Source of the DNA: Pelecanus crispus
Lineage: Eukaryota; Chordata; Aves; Pelecaniformes; Pelecanidae
DNA: 64,000 nt
Reading direction: 5' to 3'
Assembly (NCBI RefSeq): GCF_030463565.1
Contig: NC_134656.1
Span: 67,001-131,000 of the forward strand
Made by a program: the position numbers and the translations under genes. Shown here in pieces: positions 1 through 13,500 of this stretch. How positions within the stretch are numbered: the stretch's first letter is position 1; the number at the start of each line of letters is the position of its first letter. The notes under the pieces are model-generated. The model did not search any database. It was not told the origin of the DNA and was given only the letters and a program-made list of their open reading frames with translations.

Positions 1-3000
1 CGGTTGCCCCATTCTCACAGTTTTAGGAGAACTGATTGCGTGAACTCTTAGGACACAAGTGTTCATGCGGATACTGTTATTTGAAATAATTCATGTCATT
101 GACCTGACCTACAGCATCTGCTGTTTGCCTGGCTTGATGGTGCTTAGTTAACGACTATCTCAATGCATCTGCTGAGCGTAATACCATCTAAATGTTTACC
201 CGTTCAAGAGCAGAACGTAGGCTGGGAGAGAATCGGGTGCATATGATGGGCGTAAGGCTATTGCTTCCCTCATAAATGTCCTCCACTGAGCAGAGCTTAA
301 ATAAATGGCAAAACACAATTTGATAGGTCAAGCTGAAAGATTGGACTGAGTAGAAAAATCCTTCTTTTTAACAAAAAAAACCTACACGGTAAAGCAGACA
401 GTAAAAACCTTCATCTAAAGCAATGGAGAAAAAAAACCATAAACCAATTGTTTCTGCATTGTAACACTTCCTCTTAAGCAATGATTTGCCAATCACTTAG
501 CCAAGACATTTTAGCAAGGTGATCCCTAAAAGGTTCCTCTTTAAGTGTCATACACCAGTCTATCCTTCTTAGCCACAATTTTTTTATCGCACGAAATCCA
601 AGAAGCAATAGCAGCATTTAACGAACAATCTGGTATTTGCTCATCATGGTCAGCACTTGCTTGTGAAATACCCAGGGCCCAAGAAATATCCAAGCCCAAG
701 TTCAGTTGGAGGTGTCAGAAGCGCCCGGGGATGCTTCTCACAGTGCCACACGCAATTTTAATGTAAAAAACCGTGAGGGTCTATGTGCAGGTGTGTGTGC
801 ACAGAACTGTTTTCACTACCTCTCTGTCCCTCTGCCCCTCTCCTCCTGCCCCCCGGACAGACACATCCTGCAAATACACACTTTTTTCCCAGAAAGTTTT
901 TATGCATCTGCGGGCCAATCTCTAATGGATCTACTTTAACAAACAGAATCCAGAAGGTGGTGGATAAAGAAAAGGGGAAAGCTCCTAAAAAGATCCTATA
1001 CATTTGATAGCATGATTCTTTTTTTAAGGGTTTTGATAGTCTGCAGCACACTACTGCTACTAAGGATTCAGCAATTTGTTCCACAGTCTCACACTCAAAA
1101 TAATTATCTCAGCTTCTGCATGTCACTTTTAAGCTTCCGTGTCATTACAACTAAGGTGTGTCACAGCTGCAAGCATCTTGTTTGTGTCATAGAATTAAAA
1201 GCGCTTGCCTGCAGAATGGGACATGTTGGATTCTTAGAAGAAATGACCAGAGCGACGTAGCGATGGGAGCCTGCAAAGAGGTATTCTTTGCTGATGACTG
1301 TGCAGCAGTAGCTGGAAGTTAAAACTTCCAAATAATGTCTTTACTCCATTCCAATGGAAGAGATGTGTGCGTAAGTGGGAGAGGTAGGGAAATACATTTA
1401 AATATAATAGGTTATAAATAACAGGCTGCGTGTGACTATGTGGGAGCTGTCCGGGGAGCCTAGCATAGGTTCATCCCAGTCTGTGCGCTGTCAGTTTGGC
1501 TTATTCCTGTGTACTGGTCCCATGGCAGTTTTTGAAGTTCACATATTAGTATATGTCACTACTGTGTCACTGTCAGTCTCCCTTCTGGAATGAGCCACCT
1601 CGTCTGGAATGAGCCAAGATCCCAAGAGAAGATCTGAGCCCAGCTAACAGGGCAGCCTACTTTACACAGACAATATGGGAGCTGACTATGCCAACTTCGG
1701 CTCCCTTCAAAGTCTGGCTATTGGAGAACTTCAGGAACAATCAGACATTTTCAATATGGACTTGACCAATCTACATTGGGGGGTTCTAGCCCTGAAGAGT
1801 GCTGATGCGAGTCAGTTCATACCACTGTTCTAGGGGCCCAGGCCTCTCCCTAGTGTGGTTCACAAATACAGTATAACTGTAGAAAACCACTTGACTTCCT
1901 GTATGTAGCATAGCAGGAGTGGGTTTTGCTGATGAAAATCCTTGCTTAATTATCCAAGAAGGGAATGCGAGGGGAGACAGACTAGCCGAAACTTCTCAGG
2001 GTACTCAGGCGGTCCCCAGTGAGTCATGGCCGTACGGTTGTAGCGTGGTGCTTTAGGGGTATGTAAGGAAGAGCTGTGCTCAGAAAGAACAAAGGAGCAG
2101 ATAGGCTATTCTAGGGGCTGATTTCCCATCCTGAAACAAAGGCACAATTCATAATAGGTGACATTTAATAGAATTCAAGTGTCACCGTGGATTCATACAG
2201 AGTTGGTGGGGAAGAGAACAACAGTGCAAAGAAGGAGAGAAAGTAATACTGAGGGGAATTAGTCTGTTACAAAAGATATCCTTCACCGTTCAGTGCTGAA
2301 CTCTTCTTCCTATATATTAATTTCTTTAACACAGTTACTGGAGTGAGGGAAGAAATCTGGGTATCACTGGAAAAGGATGTCCTGAGTTATATGACTGAAC
2401 AGGTTCGCAAAAGATGATTCTGATACAGCTTATTCTGGGTACATGAAACAAAATACCAAGACGGCTTAGAGCTTTCATTTTCTGAGGTCCAAAAGAATCT
2501 TCTCTTGCTATCCACCAGAGTTTCAAGCACCTACCTGCGCAATCCTTACATTTACAGATGCCGTACAAGCTCTGCAAAATGCTACTTGGCTTACAGGAAG
2601 CTGCCCGGGTCAGATGTATTCTGCTTGACTAGTATTCTGACTAGTGTTAATATTTCTCATTAATTCAACCCCCATTCTCAACCTTCACCCATAATCTTTA
2701 ATCCAAAAGTCCGGTATGTATCATTCATCTGTTTTACAAACAAAGCACGCCAGAGGACTGCAAGGCAACTTAGCCAGCGAATAAACACCAGAAGCTGATG
2801 CAACAGATACAACTTGTTCTCCTTGCCATACTGTCTTCCAGAATAAATGGACTGTATCTGTTTTTTGGAACAAGCTGTTTATAACTATACTGTCATACCA
2901 TCAAATACCAAAACCAGTTATGCCATTGACCTATAGGGCAACAATATCCCACACACTATTGCTGTCGCACGAGAAAAGGTGAAACACATGACCAAATAAC

Positions 3001-4460
3001 CATCAGCAGCTATTTGGTGAATAATCGCTGACTTTTTTTTTTTTTTCCCAACAGTAACTAATCTTTCTGTCAAAGAGAAACAGGTTGCTATGTATCCAAG
3101 GTAGGCTGAAATCTTAAAGCAAATTTATTCTGAAAATTGTTAGTGTGTCATTTAAGAGAATTTAACAGTATGGGTAGGAGAGCGTAGCTTAACATCTGAA
3201 ACCTCTAAAGTTTGGACTTAACATTTTAAAATAAAATTCCAAGAAATTTTAAATTTAAGATTTAAAGTAATCATTTTAAAATCACAATTGCACTTTGCAT
3301 GCGATAAAACTATGGTCCCTCTTAAGATTAAATATTATTAATGAAGAGAGATTCAAAGCAGCAGTCTGAATTATACCCAGTTAAAGACTGTTTCTTCTAG
3401 TAACACCTTTTTATAGGAAATAGGAATAAAATATGTCTGTATATGAAATAGGTTGAACAAGTTCCAATTCTAGAATTTCCAAACATGATCCAAACCTGAA
3501 AACAGAACAGTTTGGGCTGCTGAATACTGAGCCCATCCAGTTAAAACTCTGCATTTGGGAAGGCATATAGCTGTGGCCAGCCCAGCGTAATGGCTAGCAC
3601 TCAGAGGCATCCTTAAGACTGTGCATTGAGTACATAAAATTTTACAGGTCGTTTCATAAAAGTACCAGAATTAGTCTCTGTCTTTCTTAACAGAAAGTGG
3701 AGCCACCTGCAAAGCAGAAACAAAAATCACTCTCCTTGAAATTAAGACATTTGTGCACAAATTGACATTGCCATTTGCATGTTCAGAGATATCCTGTAAA
3801 AAAAAAAATAGTACCGCACCAGCTTAAGATAACTATTTTCTCACAAGTCACAAAGGTACTTACCTATCACCTCTGTAGTGTGTCATGCAAATATGACATG
3901 GAGTGCTTGTCTATTTAACATTGTTAAACAGTAATTACGTGATAAATGAAAAATTGGTTCTTTAAATTTGGCCTGATTAAATTTGGGTCAGAGGCAATAG
4001 CTTGCTCACTGTTTTGCAATTACTACAGTGCAGCAGAGAAAAAAAAAAAAAAGCAGCTGCAGGAAAACAACAGATTCAGTGAATTAATTTAAAGAAAAAG
4101 TTACTGTAAATATTGCTCATGAAGTATTCCAACATAAAAACAATGCGGTGCAAGAAGGAGTTATGCTATTCCTGCATTTTTATCATTATTACAGAAAGAA
4201 AAGCAACTAAATGTTGAAATTCTTATAAATTTAAATACATTAAGAAACTCTTAACAAGTGGCCAGACCGTTAGGGATAAATATTATCCAAGCTTCAGATG
4301 TTAAGTTGCAAGGAAATGGGATCAGGATGTGGGGACTGAGAGAGTGAAAAGTGAATGAAAAATGAATCCTCAAGCCCCATTGGTCTGATAAAGCCTGGGG
4401 AGCAAAGGCAGCTATCCAAGCTCCACCCCACAGGAAATATTGCAAACAGGCAACTTTACG
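1..4460. other. Upstream flank, no recognisable gene
   Basis: No reading frame here shows a known domain or a convincing exon, and the short open frames lack splice context or familiar motifs. The stretch from about 3200 to 3300 is strongly AT-rich. A short direct repeat (CTGGAATGAGCCA twice, about 1588-1613) is the only local structure noticed. Regulatory DNA for TGM3 may lie here but cannot be picked out. Confidence 0.5.
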
Positions 4461-4467
4461 CCTCGAC

Positions 4468-4474
4468 TTTTAAA
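4468..4474 (+). promoter_or_regulatory. Weak TATA-like box upstream of candidate TGM3 exon 1
   Basis: TTTTAAA lies about 100 bp before the proposed ATG at 4575, a spacing that would leave a 5' UTR of roughly 70-75 nt. This rests on position only; the motif is common in AT-rich DNA, and an alternative first exon (for example an ATGG/GTAGGAG at 3170-3173) cannot be excluded. Confidence 0.25.
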
Positions 4475-4574
4475 GAAGTGAAAGGCACCAGCCATTCCTT
4501 AAGTCAACAGAAGTAGAGGAGGCCATTCAGAGCAAAGCTCCAGAAGCTGCTTATACAGGACGTATTGATCACAT

Positions 4575-7500
4575 ATGGGCCAAGGTGAGCAAGGGGGAAG
4601 CCCCTTCTGCGGTGCTCTGTTTGTTATTTTCTTATATCCATACCTCATATTCAGTTCTGTAATGGACACTGAAAGATCACTACTTCTATAAGGAGTTTTG
4701 GTCCAAGAAAAAAAAGGAAGAAAAAGTTCTTCCATCCAGAGTTAGGAGAAGGCTTTTCACAGAAATTGCATTTTTTCACCTATTGTGTGCACGGGAAAAG
4801 CAAGCTTATTAGAATGAGATTTGGGAGAACAGGTATATTATCTGATGTTAAAACACTGTATTTTGCAAATAGGAAGGAAGGGAAAGTCTGCAGCCACTTG
4901 AAGTTGTCAGACAAGTGCAAATGAAAGACTGACAAATCTGACGTAAGAAGCAGCAAAGCAGAACTTGAAGAAGGTATCATTGCAGTGGCTGAGGGAGGCT
5001 ACAACGAGCAGAGAAGGTTGAAACCTGAAGTTAAGGCAGAGAGGATACAAAAATTTAGGGTGGGGTTTTTTTTTTTGGTGGTTGGTTTGTTGCAGTGGGG
5101 GTTTTTTGCTTACACGCTAATATTTATACATATGCAAATTGAACAGTTTAATAATTATTATAAATGGTCCCATGTTGCTTTTCAAACCTTGCCAGCTAAC
5201 TCCTGCCTTTCTAAAGACAAATCTTCCCCACGTCTCAGCTTGTTCTACAATAGATGTGCTTCATTACTAAGTTTCTGAAGATGGTTTTTTTTAAAGTAGG
5301 TATGTTCCTGAAAAATCAAAGCATGTACTGCTTGCCTTGATACTGTAAAAAAATGTGTTCCCCCCATTTGAACTGTGACTACATTGCTAAGACTACTAAT
5401 GTAGTTATTTCAAGGCTTGCCTAAACTTGATAAACTTAAGATCATGCTGTAAAAAAATCTTTACACCATGAAATCTGGTTGAACATGGAATAATGATTTT
5501 TTTACTCAATAATGTCACAGGGTAGCCGTGTTCCACTACTAAGGACCACACTCTTACTCTTCCTATTCTCCCTCTTGGGCCGGGGGGTGGAGAATAATGA
5601 AAATGTTTTTAAAAAGCACACAGTGCCCTTAGGGGGAAAAAAAAAAAAACAACAACTTTTTCTTCTGTACTGCTGCACTTTATTTAAACCATCAAGCTAT
5701 CTTCTACTGGAGAACTCTTCATAGGCTCTGATGATGTCAGAGCCAAACCAATCTGAGACGCTTATTCTTTGGCCTCTGACCGAAGCCATAGCTCACGTGC
5801 AAGAGCTTTCTGCAACATATTATTTCACATACATTATTTTAGAAGTGTTCTCTCTCCAATTCTGCCATCTCTCCCACTGCCAAATGACAGCCCAGTGTCC
5901 ATCAACTTATTCTTCTTAGGTGCTTCCAACAGATATCAGCTGTCAGTTATATCAGAGGTACATGACACATAAATGGGGCTAGAGATCACTTCATGGTTTA
6001 AAATGCAGAAGTGTTTCACAGCTCAGTCAGGTTTCTTTATTTCTTATTCAGAGGCAGGAAGGCTGTGCCTCTGTTAGTGTAACACCATATCTTGGAACGG
6101 ATGATGCTTCGACAGAATTAGCTGGGTTCAGCCAGATCTTTTATCCAAGTAACTCACAAGTATTCAATTCTCTCAGGGTTCTCTCCTCTCAGATGCCTTT
6201 CTGATTTTTCTTTGGTACTGGATATACTACTCCTTCTATACTTAATTAGGAAGATACTCTCTAACAGTCTATGCAAAGCAGAGTCTCTCTCTCTCTCAAA
6301 AAAAAAAAAAAAAAAAAAAAAGAAAGAACAAAATGCTCCAAATAAATTATTTCTATTTTTGGTGGAAACCTCACATGGGTCCTAGTTACCTGTAGAAAGT
6401 AACACACAATTCTTGAGAGTGTGTCTGTGCTTCTTCCTCCTTGGATGTACCCTCAAGTTTTCTTGCTCTTCTCACTTTTTCATAGCCGCAATGCAGCCAA
6501 GTACCAACTGGCACCTGAAAGAAAATGCGAGAGATCACCACACAAGTAAATTTTCTAGCAAAGAGTTGATTGTGAGGAGAGGACAGGCCTTCACTGTCAC
6601 CTTCAATGGAACAGAACAGCCTGAGCAAAACTTAACATTCATCGCAGAAACAGGTATGGCTCCCAGCTTCTTTCTGTGAAAGAGTAACGCTGCCTTGTGA
6701 CATTCTTTTGGCCTGATATGCACTACAGGGCAGCAAGATAATACCTTGGAACCAACATGCTGGTTCGCATAGCCGTGGAACTGTTTGAGGTGTTTGTTGT
6801 GTTACTCCCATCTCAGCTACCAGCTGCCTTCAGTTTCCAACACATGGCACAAATTCATCTGAGGGGAGGGTTACATCCCGGCTGAGTTTGTTGAAGACTA
6901 AATCTCTATTTCGGCAAGCTGGAGAAAAAAAATGTTGTTTATTTTCCTTAAAAGGTCCAAACCCCTCAAAACTGGCTAAGACCCAGGCCACATTTGGTAT
7001 CTCCAGCACAGCGAGCAAGGAGAACTGGAGCGCAGTTCTACAGTCGACCAGTTCCAACTCTGTGAGCATCTCCATTTCCAGCCCACCTAATGCTGTCATC
7101 GGACGTTACAAGCTGAGCGTTCAAAGTACTTCAAGTGGCAGCTCCTCTCCAGCAAGCCTTGGCACTTTCGTTTTGCTCTTTAACCCTTGGTCTTCAGGTA
7201 TGAACATGTCGAATTTCCCCTGAAGGAACAAAGTTGCTTGTAGCTTCATTAATATTTGCAGCTTCTTCATTTGACCTATACTTCTTTAATATGGGGGCTG
7301 AATGTTCACCACATAATGTACCAGTTAGAAAAGAAAAGGGTTTAACAGTTTCTTAGGACCTTCTGGTACATAAAATAAGCTCTGCATCATGTACTTACTG
7401 GAGAGCTCCTTGCCCTAAAAGATAAAGTTCTGCTTTTGTCAGAGCTTCCCTACTTCAGCACAAGTTTAGAAGGGTGTGTCTGGTCTCTGTAGAACCAAGA

Positions 7501-10500
7501 AAAGAGTCATATCTACCAGCTGCCATCTTCTCCCAGATTTGACAGTGTCATACCTCTGTCTTCACTCAGAGACTCCTCACCCCTTTCTCTAATTATAGGA
7601 AATGCTGAGTTTCACGTTCTGTTTAGAACAGCAAGAACAGCAAAGGGTGGATATCTACAAGCATTCTTCCTGATGGAGACCAAGGCTCCCGAGGTTTTGT
7701 TTTATTTTGCCTGCTGTGGTTGTACATACCTCTGTTTTGGCTTTTCAGGTGATGATGTGTTCATGCCCAACAAGGCTGAGTGTGAGGAATATGTGCTAGA
7801 AGAGTTTGGCATCATTTTTGTAGGCAATAAAAATCATATCAACAGCTTTGGATGGAACTTTGGCCAGGTAAATGCAGCACTGAAACACCAGACAGTGTTT
7901 CGTGCTCTGGTTTTCACATGAACTGGGTGATCAGGGCTTGTTTTGTTTTTCCCGTTCATTGCAGTCATACACCTCTGAAAAGCAGGAGTCTGGTATTGAA
8001 ATCGGAACTCATGCCAAGCCCTGTTATACTGATTAACATGAGGATTTGTAATTGACTAGTCAGTGATACGACCTAGGACTTGGAGGTGCAGTCAGCAGAA
8101 ACCTTAGTGTCTGCTGGATAGTAAAGTACTGGAGCAATGCTGAGAGGCAAAGTCCTGGTCTTAAGCTCAATGACTGCAGGTTTTGAAAAGCTCTTTGAGT
8201 TCTAGTCTTAACAGTTTGTTGAGGCCACATTTTTATATGGTAATTCCTGGCTGAGCTGCAGCACTTCACTTGATGATTAAAAAAAAACATTAAACACTTA
8301 TATGGCTCTACTTACCCTGATTTTTAGTAATCTGTGTTTCCAAAACACTAACTTATTTCTATAACATAGTTTCAAGGAGATATTCTCAATATTTGCCTTT
8401 CCATGATGGATCGAAGCTTAAACTATCGTCAGGATCCCGCCACAGATGTATCTCACCGAAATGACCCCAAATATCTGGGCCGCGTTCTCAGTGCGATGGT
8501 AAGCAACGTGTTCAAAAAGTCCAAACTACTAACTGTTCTTTTAAAGTAGTTAGTGAAAGCAAGTATGAAGACACTTCTCAGAAAATTTTAGGCCATTGTT
8601 TGTACGCACCAGAAACGTGGGCCAGAGAAACACCTAGGTGGTCATCTGCTCTGAGCTTGCTAGATTTCTCATCTGTGGTATCTCTGACAGTTATCACTTT
8701 GATACCCAGTAGTCAAACCTAAAGTATAAGACATGGGGTGGTACACTGAGGGACCAGTCCCCTGGAGGTCTTTAGTCCAAACCCCCATTTGAAGTGGAAC
8801 TACAGTGGTACTAGATCAGCTCAGCCATGGATTTGTCAGGCTGCCTTGAAAATCTCCAAGGATGGAGGTTTCATGGCCTCTCCGGGTGACCGGTCCAGAG
8901 CTGCACTACCCTCTTAGTGAGGACTTTTATGTCAAATATCATCTTCCCAAGTTACAGGTTTCTGCTGTTGCCTCTTGTTATATAACCTGCCAGAACGGAG
9001 AAAAGTTGGATTCTGACAACTTAGTGTGTTCCATTCAAGTAGTTGTAAGCTGCTATTACATTCCCCTTATCCCTTTCTTAACCAGACTGAACTAGCCCAG
9101 TGCTCTCAACTTCTCCTTGTAGATTGTGTGCTCCAGGGCCCCCGACCATTTTGGTAGCCCTCCCTCCTGGGCCCTCTTCAGCGTCTCAACATCCCCTTGA
9201 TCTAAGGGACCTGAAACCGGAGACAGGATTCCTGGCATAGCCTTGCTAGGGATAATTAAAGGGGATTAACAGCTTCCCTCAATCTCCTGGTCATGCTTTT
9301 CCCAATGTAGCCTAGCGTGGGCTTTCCCTTTATGCTCAGAGAGCACTGTTGGCTCAAATTCAATCTGGCATTTGCTGTAACTCCCAGGCCCCTTTCAGAC
9401 AGGCTGCCACTCAGCCAGCTGCTTCCCAGCCTGTACCAATGCATGGGGTTATTCTATCCCAAGTTCTGAAATCTAGACCTTTTCTTCCTGAACTTCATGA
9501 GGTTTCTGTTGGCACAGTACCCAAGATTTTTAAGGTGACTACGCGCCATTTGTTGTGTCAGCCACTTCCCCTAATTTAATGTAAATTTGCTGAGGGCTCA
9601 CTACATCATGATCCAGGCACATTCTGAAAGCTTAGCTGCATGATGTGCTTCGATGACGCCATTCAATCATACAGTGGTAAAGTTACCACCTCATGTCAGG
9701 ACAGTTCACTGAAAACTGGTGTTTGCCTTCTCGCCTGGTGCTACTGTATTTGGGTGGGAGAAACAGTGATTAAATACTCTCAATTTCTTGAGAGGACACG
9801 TATTTCATTTCCCTGAAAAGATAAGGCTTCTTCCTGAAGGCCAGCTACATGAAGCAGTGACTTTTGTCCACTAAAATGTTACTCAAGGCTTTTCCCCTGC
9901 CCGCTCCCCTACCGCTACTACATCTGTTGTAAACTCTTCATTTATCTCATAAATTTAGTGAATATTTTTACAGGTCAATGCCAATGATGACCAAGGGGTG
10001 CTGCTAGGAAACTGGAGTGGAAATTATGATGGTGGGAAAAGTCCAAGCAGCTGGACTGGAAGTGGTGAAATCCTGCAAAACTGGAAGAAATCAGGATTCA
10101 GACCTGTCAGATACGGACAATGTTGGGTTTTTGCAGCGGTATTGACTACAGGTATGTTTTATGTCATGCACATTGACACCGCACAGATTCTGTTAAAAGA
10201 AGGACTAATACTACTTCCTACATTAAAGTCTTTCAAGACATTAGGATGTTATAGGGAACTTCATATTCCAGAAATACTGCTTTCTGACTATGTTTTTCTA
10301 TTCTCTCTTTAGTGCTTAGATGTCTGGGGATTCCCACTCGTACAATTACAAACTTCAGCTCTGCCCACGATGCAGATGGAAATCTGCGTGTGGATGAGTA
10401 TTACGATGCTTCTGGAAATCATTTGGACAGGTCAGCTGACAGCATATGGTAAGGCTCTACAATATTTAATAGTAGGAATTATCAATGCCTATAGAGTCTT

Positions 10501-13500
10501 CAGGTGTGGAGTATAGATTCTAATGACAAATGCTTTGTTATCTTCTTAAAAATTGCCTTAAAAACAACTACACACATGGAGGAGGATCAATAAAAAATAC
10601 TACAAAATAATACTACAAAACTTGGTGTTTTCACTCTTTCTCAGTTAAACAGAGAATTGTGACATGAGTTACAACAGCTAATTGAAGCCAGGGCAGGCAA
10701 AGTTAGAGTTCTGATGCCACAGATGACTGAAAAATTGTGATATTACACTGGAAATATCAAACAGTGGGACTTGACTTAGTTTGGAACTATTCTTCAAAAA
10801 CAGTTCATGTTAAACTGTGAAAGTTCAACAGAACCAGCTTCCCTGCCTTTTTTTTTTTTTTTTTTTTTTTTTGCGGTGACATCATCTGCAGTGAAATGAT
10901 TTAATTATTGCCATTATTAAGCATCAAATGCAATTCAAACAAGCTTGCATTCAGCAAAGAACAGGTGCAGTCCCTCACTTTTTGCCTTGTTTACTCCCCT
11001 GCTTGTTCTGGACCCATTCTAAATATAAGCGATACGTGTAACTGTAGCATTGCGCTATAAGAATAGCGGCTAAAACTAAGGAAGTGCATGGGCTCAGAAC
11101 TTCTGGAGAAAAACAGGCTCAGGACATTTTGTATAGTTTTACAAATTTGCTTTCTGCCCTTGAACATTTATGTCTGCTCCACAATACAATTTTCAGCTCC
11201 TATCTAGTTAATATAGTCACGATCGGAGTGGAAGCGATCAGTCTCAGAGAAGAACCTACGCAAACTGAGGCATTCAATACATCTAACTAAGATGGCTGAT
11301 TAATGGATGCGAGTAGGAATTTAGAAACGCATACTAAGTAGCTTGCTTTGTTCATTCTTGCACATAGGAATTTCCATGTCTGGAATGAAAGCTGGTTTTC
11401 CCGCAGTGACTTGGGACCCTCGTACAGTGGATGGCAAGTTCTGGATGCAACTCCCCAGGAAGAAAGTGGAGGTACACAGAGTTTATTTCAGGAATAATGT
11501 TGAAAAATTATAAAGTCAGTCACTTTCAGAGAGAAGAAAAAAAAAATTAAAACCACTATAAAAGTAATTTCTCATCCTGCTCAGAAATAGAGTGGTGGAA
11601 GATAATACTTCATCGCATTCGAAAAGCCTCGGATCATCTGTGGATGCCAAGAAACAGACTATAGACTTCTAGGAGCAGTCTTGCAGAAATTCCTACATTT
11701 CCAATGTAGGCATCCAGAACTACTGAAAATCAAAGGATAATATAAAATAAATCAAGTGTATCTTCAGAATAAACACAAGATACATTGATGACTGGCCTGG
11801 TATGAGGGTCTATGTGGATGAAAGGGCTATGATGGGACAACAGCACTGTGCAATTCAGGAGTCATTGATAAATATCTGTCTAGTAATCTGTTTACTGTCA
11901 AAGAGTTGATTAGGTCTAAATTATTATTTCTTGATGCCACAGGAATTTATCAGTGTGGTCCTGCCTCACGGAAAGCCATCAAAGAAGGAGAAGTAGATCT
12001 GGAGTACGACTGCCCATTCGTATTTGCAGAAGTGAATGCAGACTGTATGTACTGGAATTACGACCCCATAACTGGAAAGAAAACATTAATATTCTCTCAG
12101 TCTACCACAATTGGGCAATTCATCAGCACAAAGGCAGTCGGTAGAGATGATCGTGTAGATGTCACCAACGATTATAAATACGAAGAAGGTAAATAAAAAC
12201 ACTAGTTCTTCTGGTTACATAGCTGCTTCATTCCCAAACATATATAAACTGTAGGCTAGGAGTCTCTTAGTGGGCAATTCTAGGCATCTATAAGGTAGGA
12301 GCAAAATTTATACTTGGCTTACACAGTTCTAACAGAAAAGGGCAGAGAAAGTAAAGAGTAAAAAATACTGCCTTGCCCTTTCTGATATGGAGCTGCTTTG
12401 TGGGACCGGAATAAGGCAAGTCCAAATATCTCCGAGTAAAGCATTCACTGTTCTGCCTGCCTATTGCTAACGTGTACCGACCGCCTCTGCTTTTTGAGAA
12501 TTAGTCTACAGCCCAATTATTTGACAGCAGGATGAAAGGCCTATTACAGAAACCTAAGCTAAATCAGCACTTAGGCCCAGGATAAGCAACTCTTTCAAAG
12601 GGTCAAGCAGCATGTAAATTTGTCAGACCTTTGGGTTTGGTAGTGCAGAAAAAAAAAAATACAATCATGAACTGAATTTGCAAGCGCAGAGAATGAACAC
12701 TGCTATTGGAAATATGTATCAGAAGGGTGAAAAGCATGATAAGGCAGAGCCCAAATAACTTGCTTCCATTGTGTACTGGCTCTGGCTGGGATGGAGTTAA
12801 CTTTCTTCACAGCTGCCCCGCTAAAAGCGTTGGTAACGCAGCAATGTCTGGGCCACAGTACCTGCAGAGCGTCAAGGCTTTCTCTCTCCCTCCCTGCCGC
12901 AGTGGCTGCGGGTGGGAGAGGGGCTGGGAGGAAGCCCCACAGCTGACCCAAACTGACCGAAGGTATATTCCACACCATATGGCTTAGCGCTCAGCAGTAA
13001 AAGCTCAGCGAAAGGCGGCGGAAACGGGAAGGGTACTGTATTCCCGAGCAACCGTTACGAGTGTTGAGGCCCCGCTTCCCGGGAAGCGGCTGGACATCTG
13101 CCTGCCAATGTGGCGTAGTGAATGTATTCCTCTTTTTGCTTTGCTCCCGCACGGTTTTTGCCTTCCCTGTTAAACTGTCATTATCTCGATCAGCGAGCCT
13201 TCTTGCCTTCCTTCTGTTTTCTCCCCATCCTGTGGGAATGGGGAGTGAGAGGCTGGGTGGAAAGGCTGCTAGCTAGAGTCAACCCACCACACAGTGCTGT
13301 CAGCCTTCCCTTATATTAGGGGCCTTTTCTGTATTAGCAAATAAGAATTTACATTTCTAAATATTACAACCATAAAAAGGGATAGAAATGGGAAGAGTGA
13401 GAAACTTTGAACTTAAGATTTTGTGTTACAAAAATTACTATTAGAGGGGCAGTGACATTACTGACTGCAGATCCAGAAAATGAGGTGTGACTGGAGAACA

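Noticed and set aside
3170-3173. ATGG followed by GTAGGAG as an alternative TGM3 exon 1
   Set aside because: The phase fits, but it is 3.3 kb from exon 2, the donor is weaker than at 4585 and there is no promoter-like box nearby. It is kept only as a fallback.
4985-5278. Open frame beginning GTGGCTGAGGGAGG that might be a TGM3 first exon (Ala-Glu-Gly start)
   Set aside because: It has GTG rather than ATG, no GT donor in the required phase nearby, and the translation is unlike any transglutaminase start.
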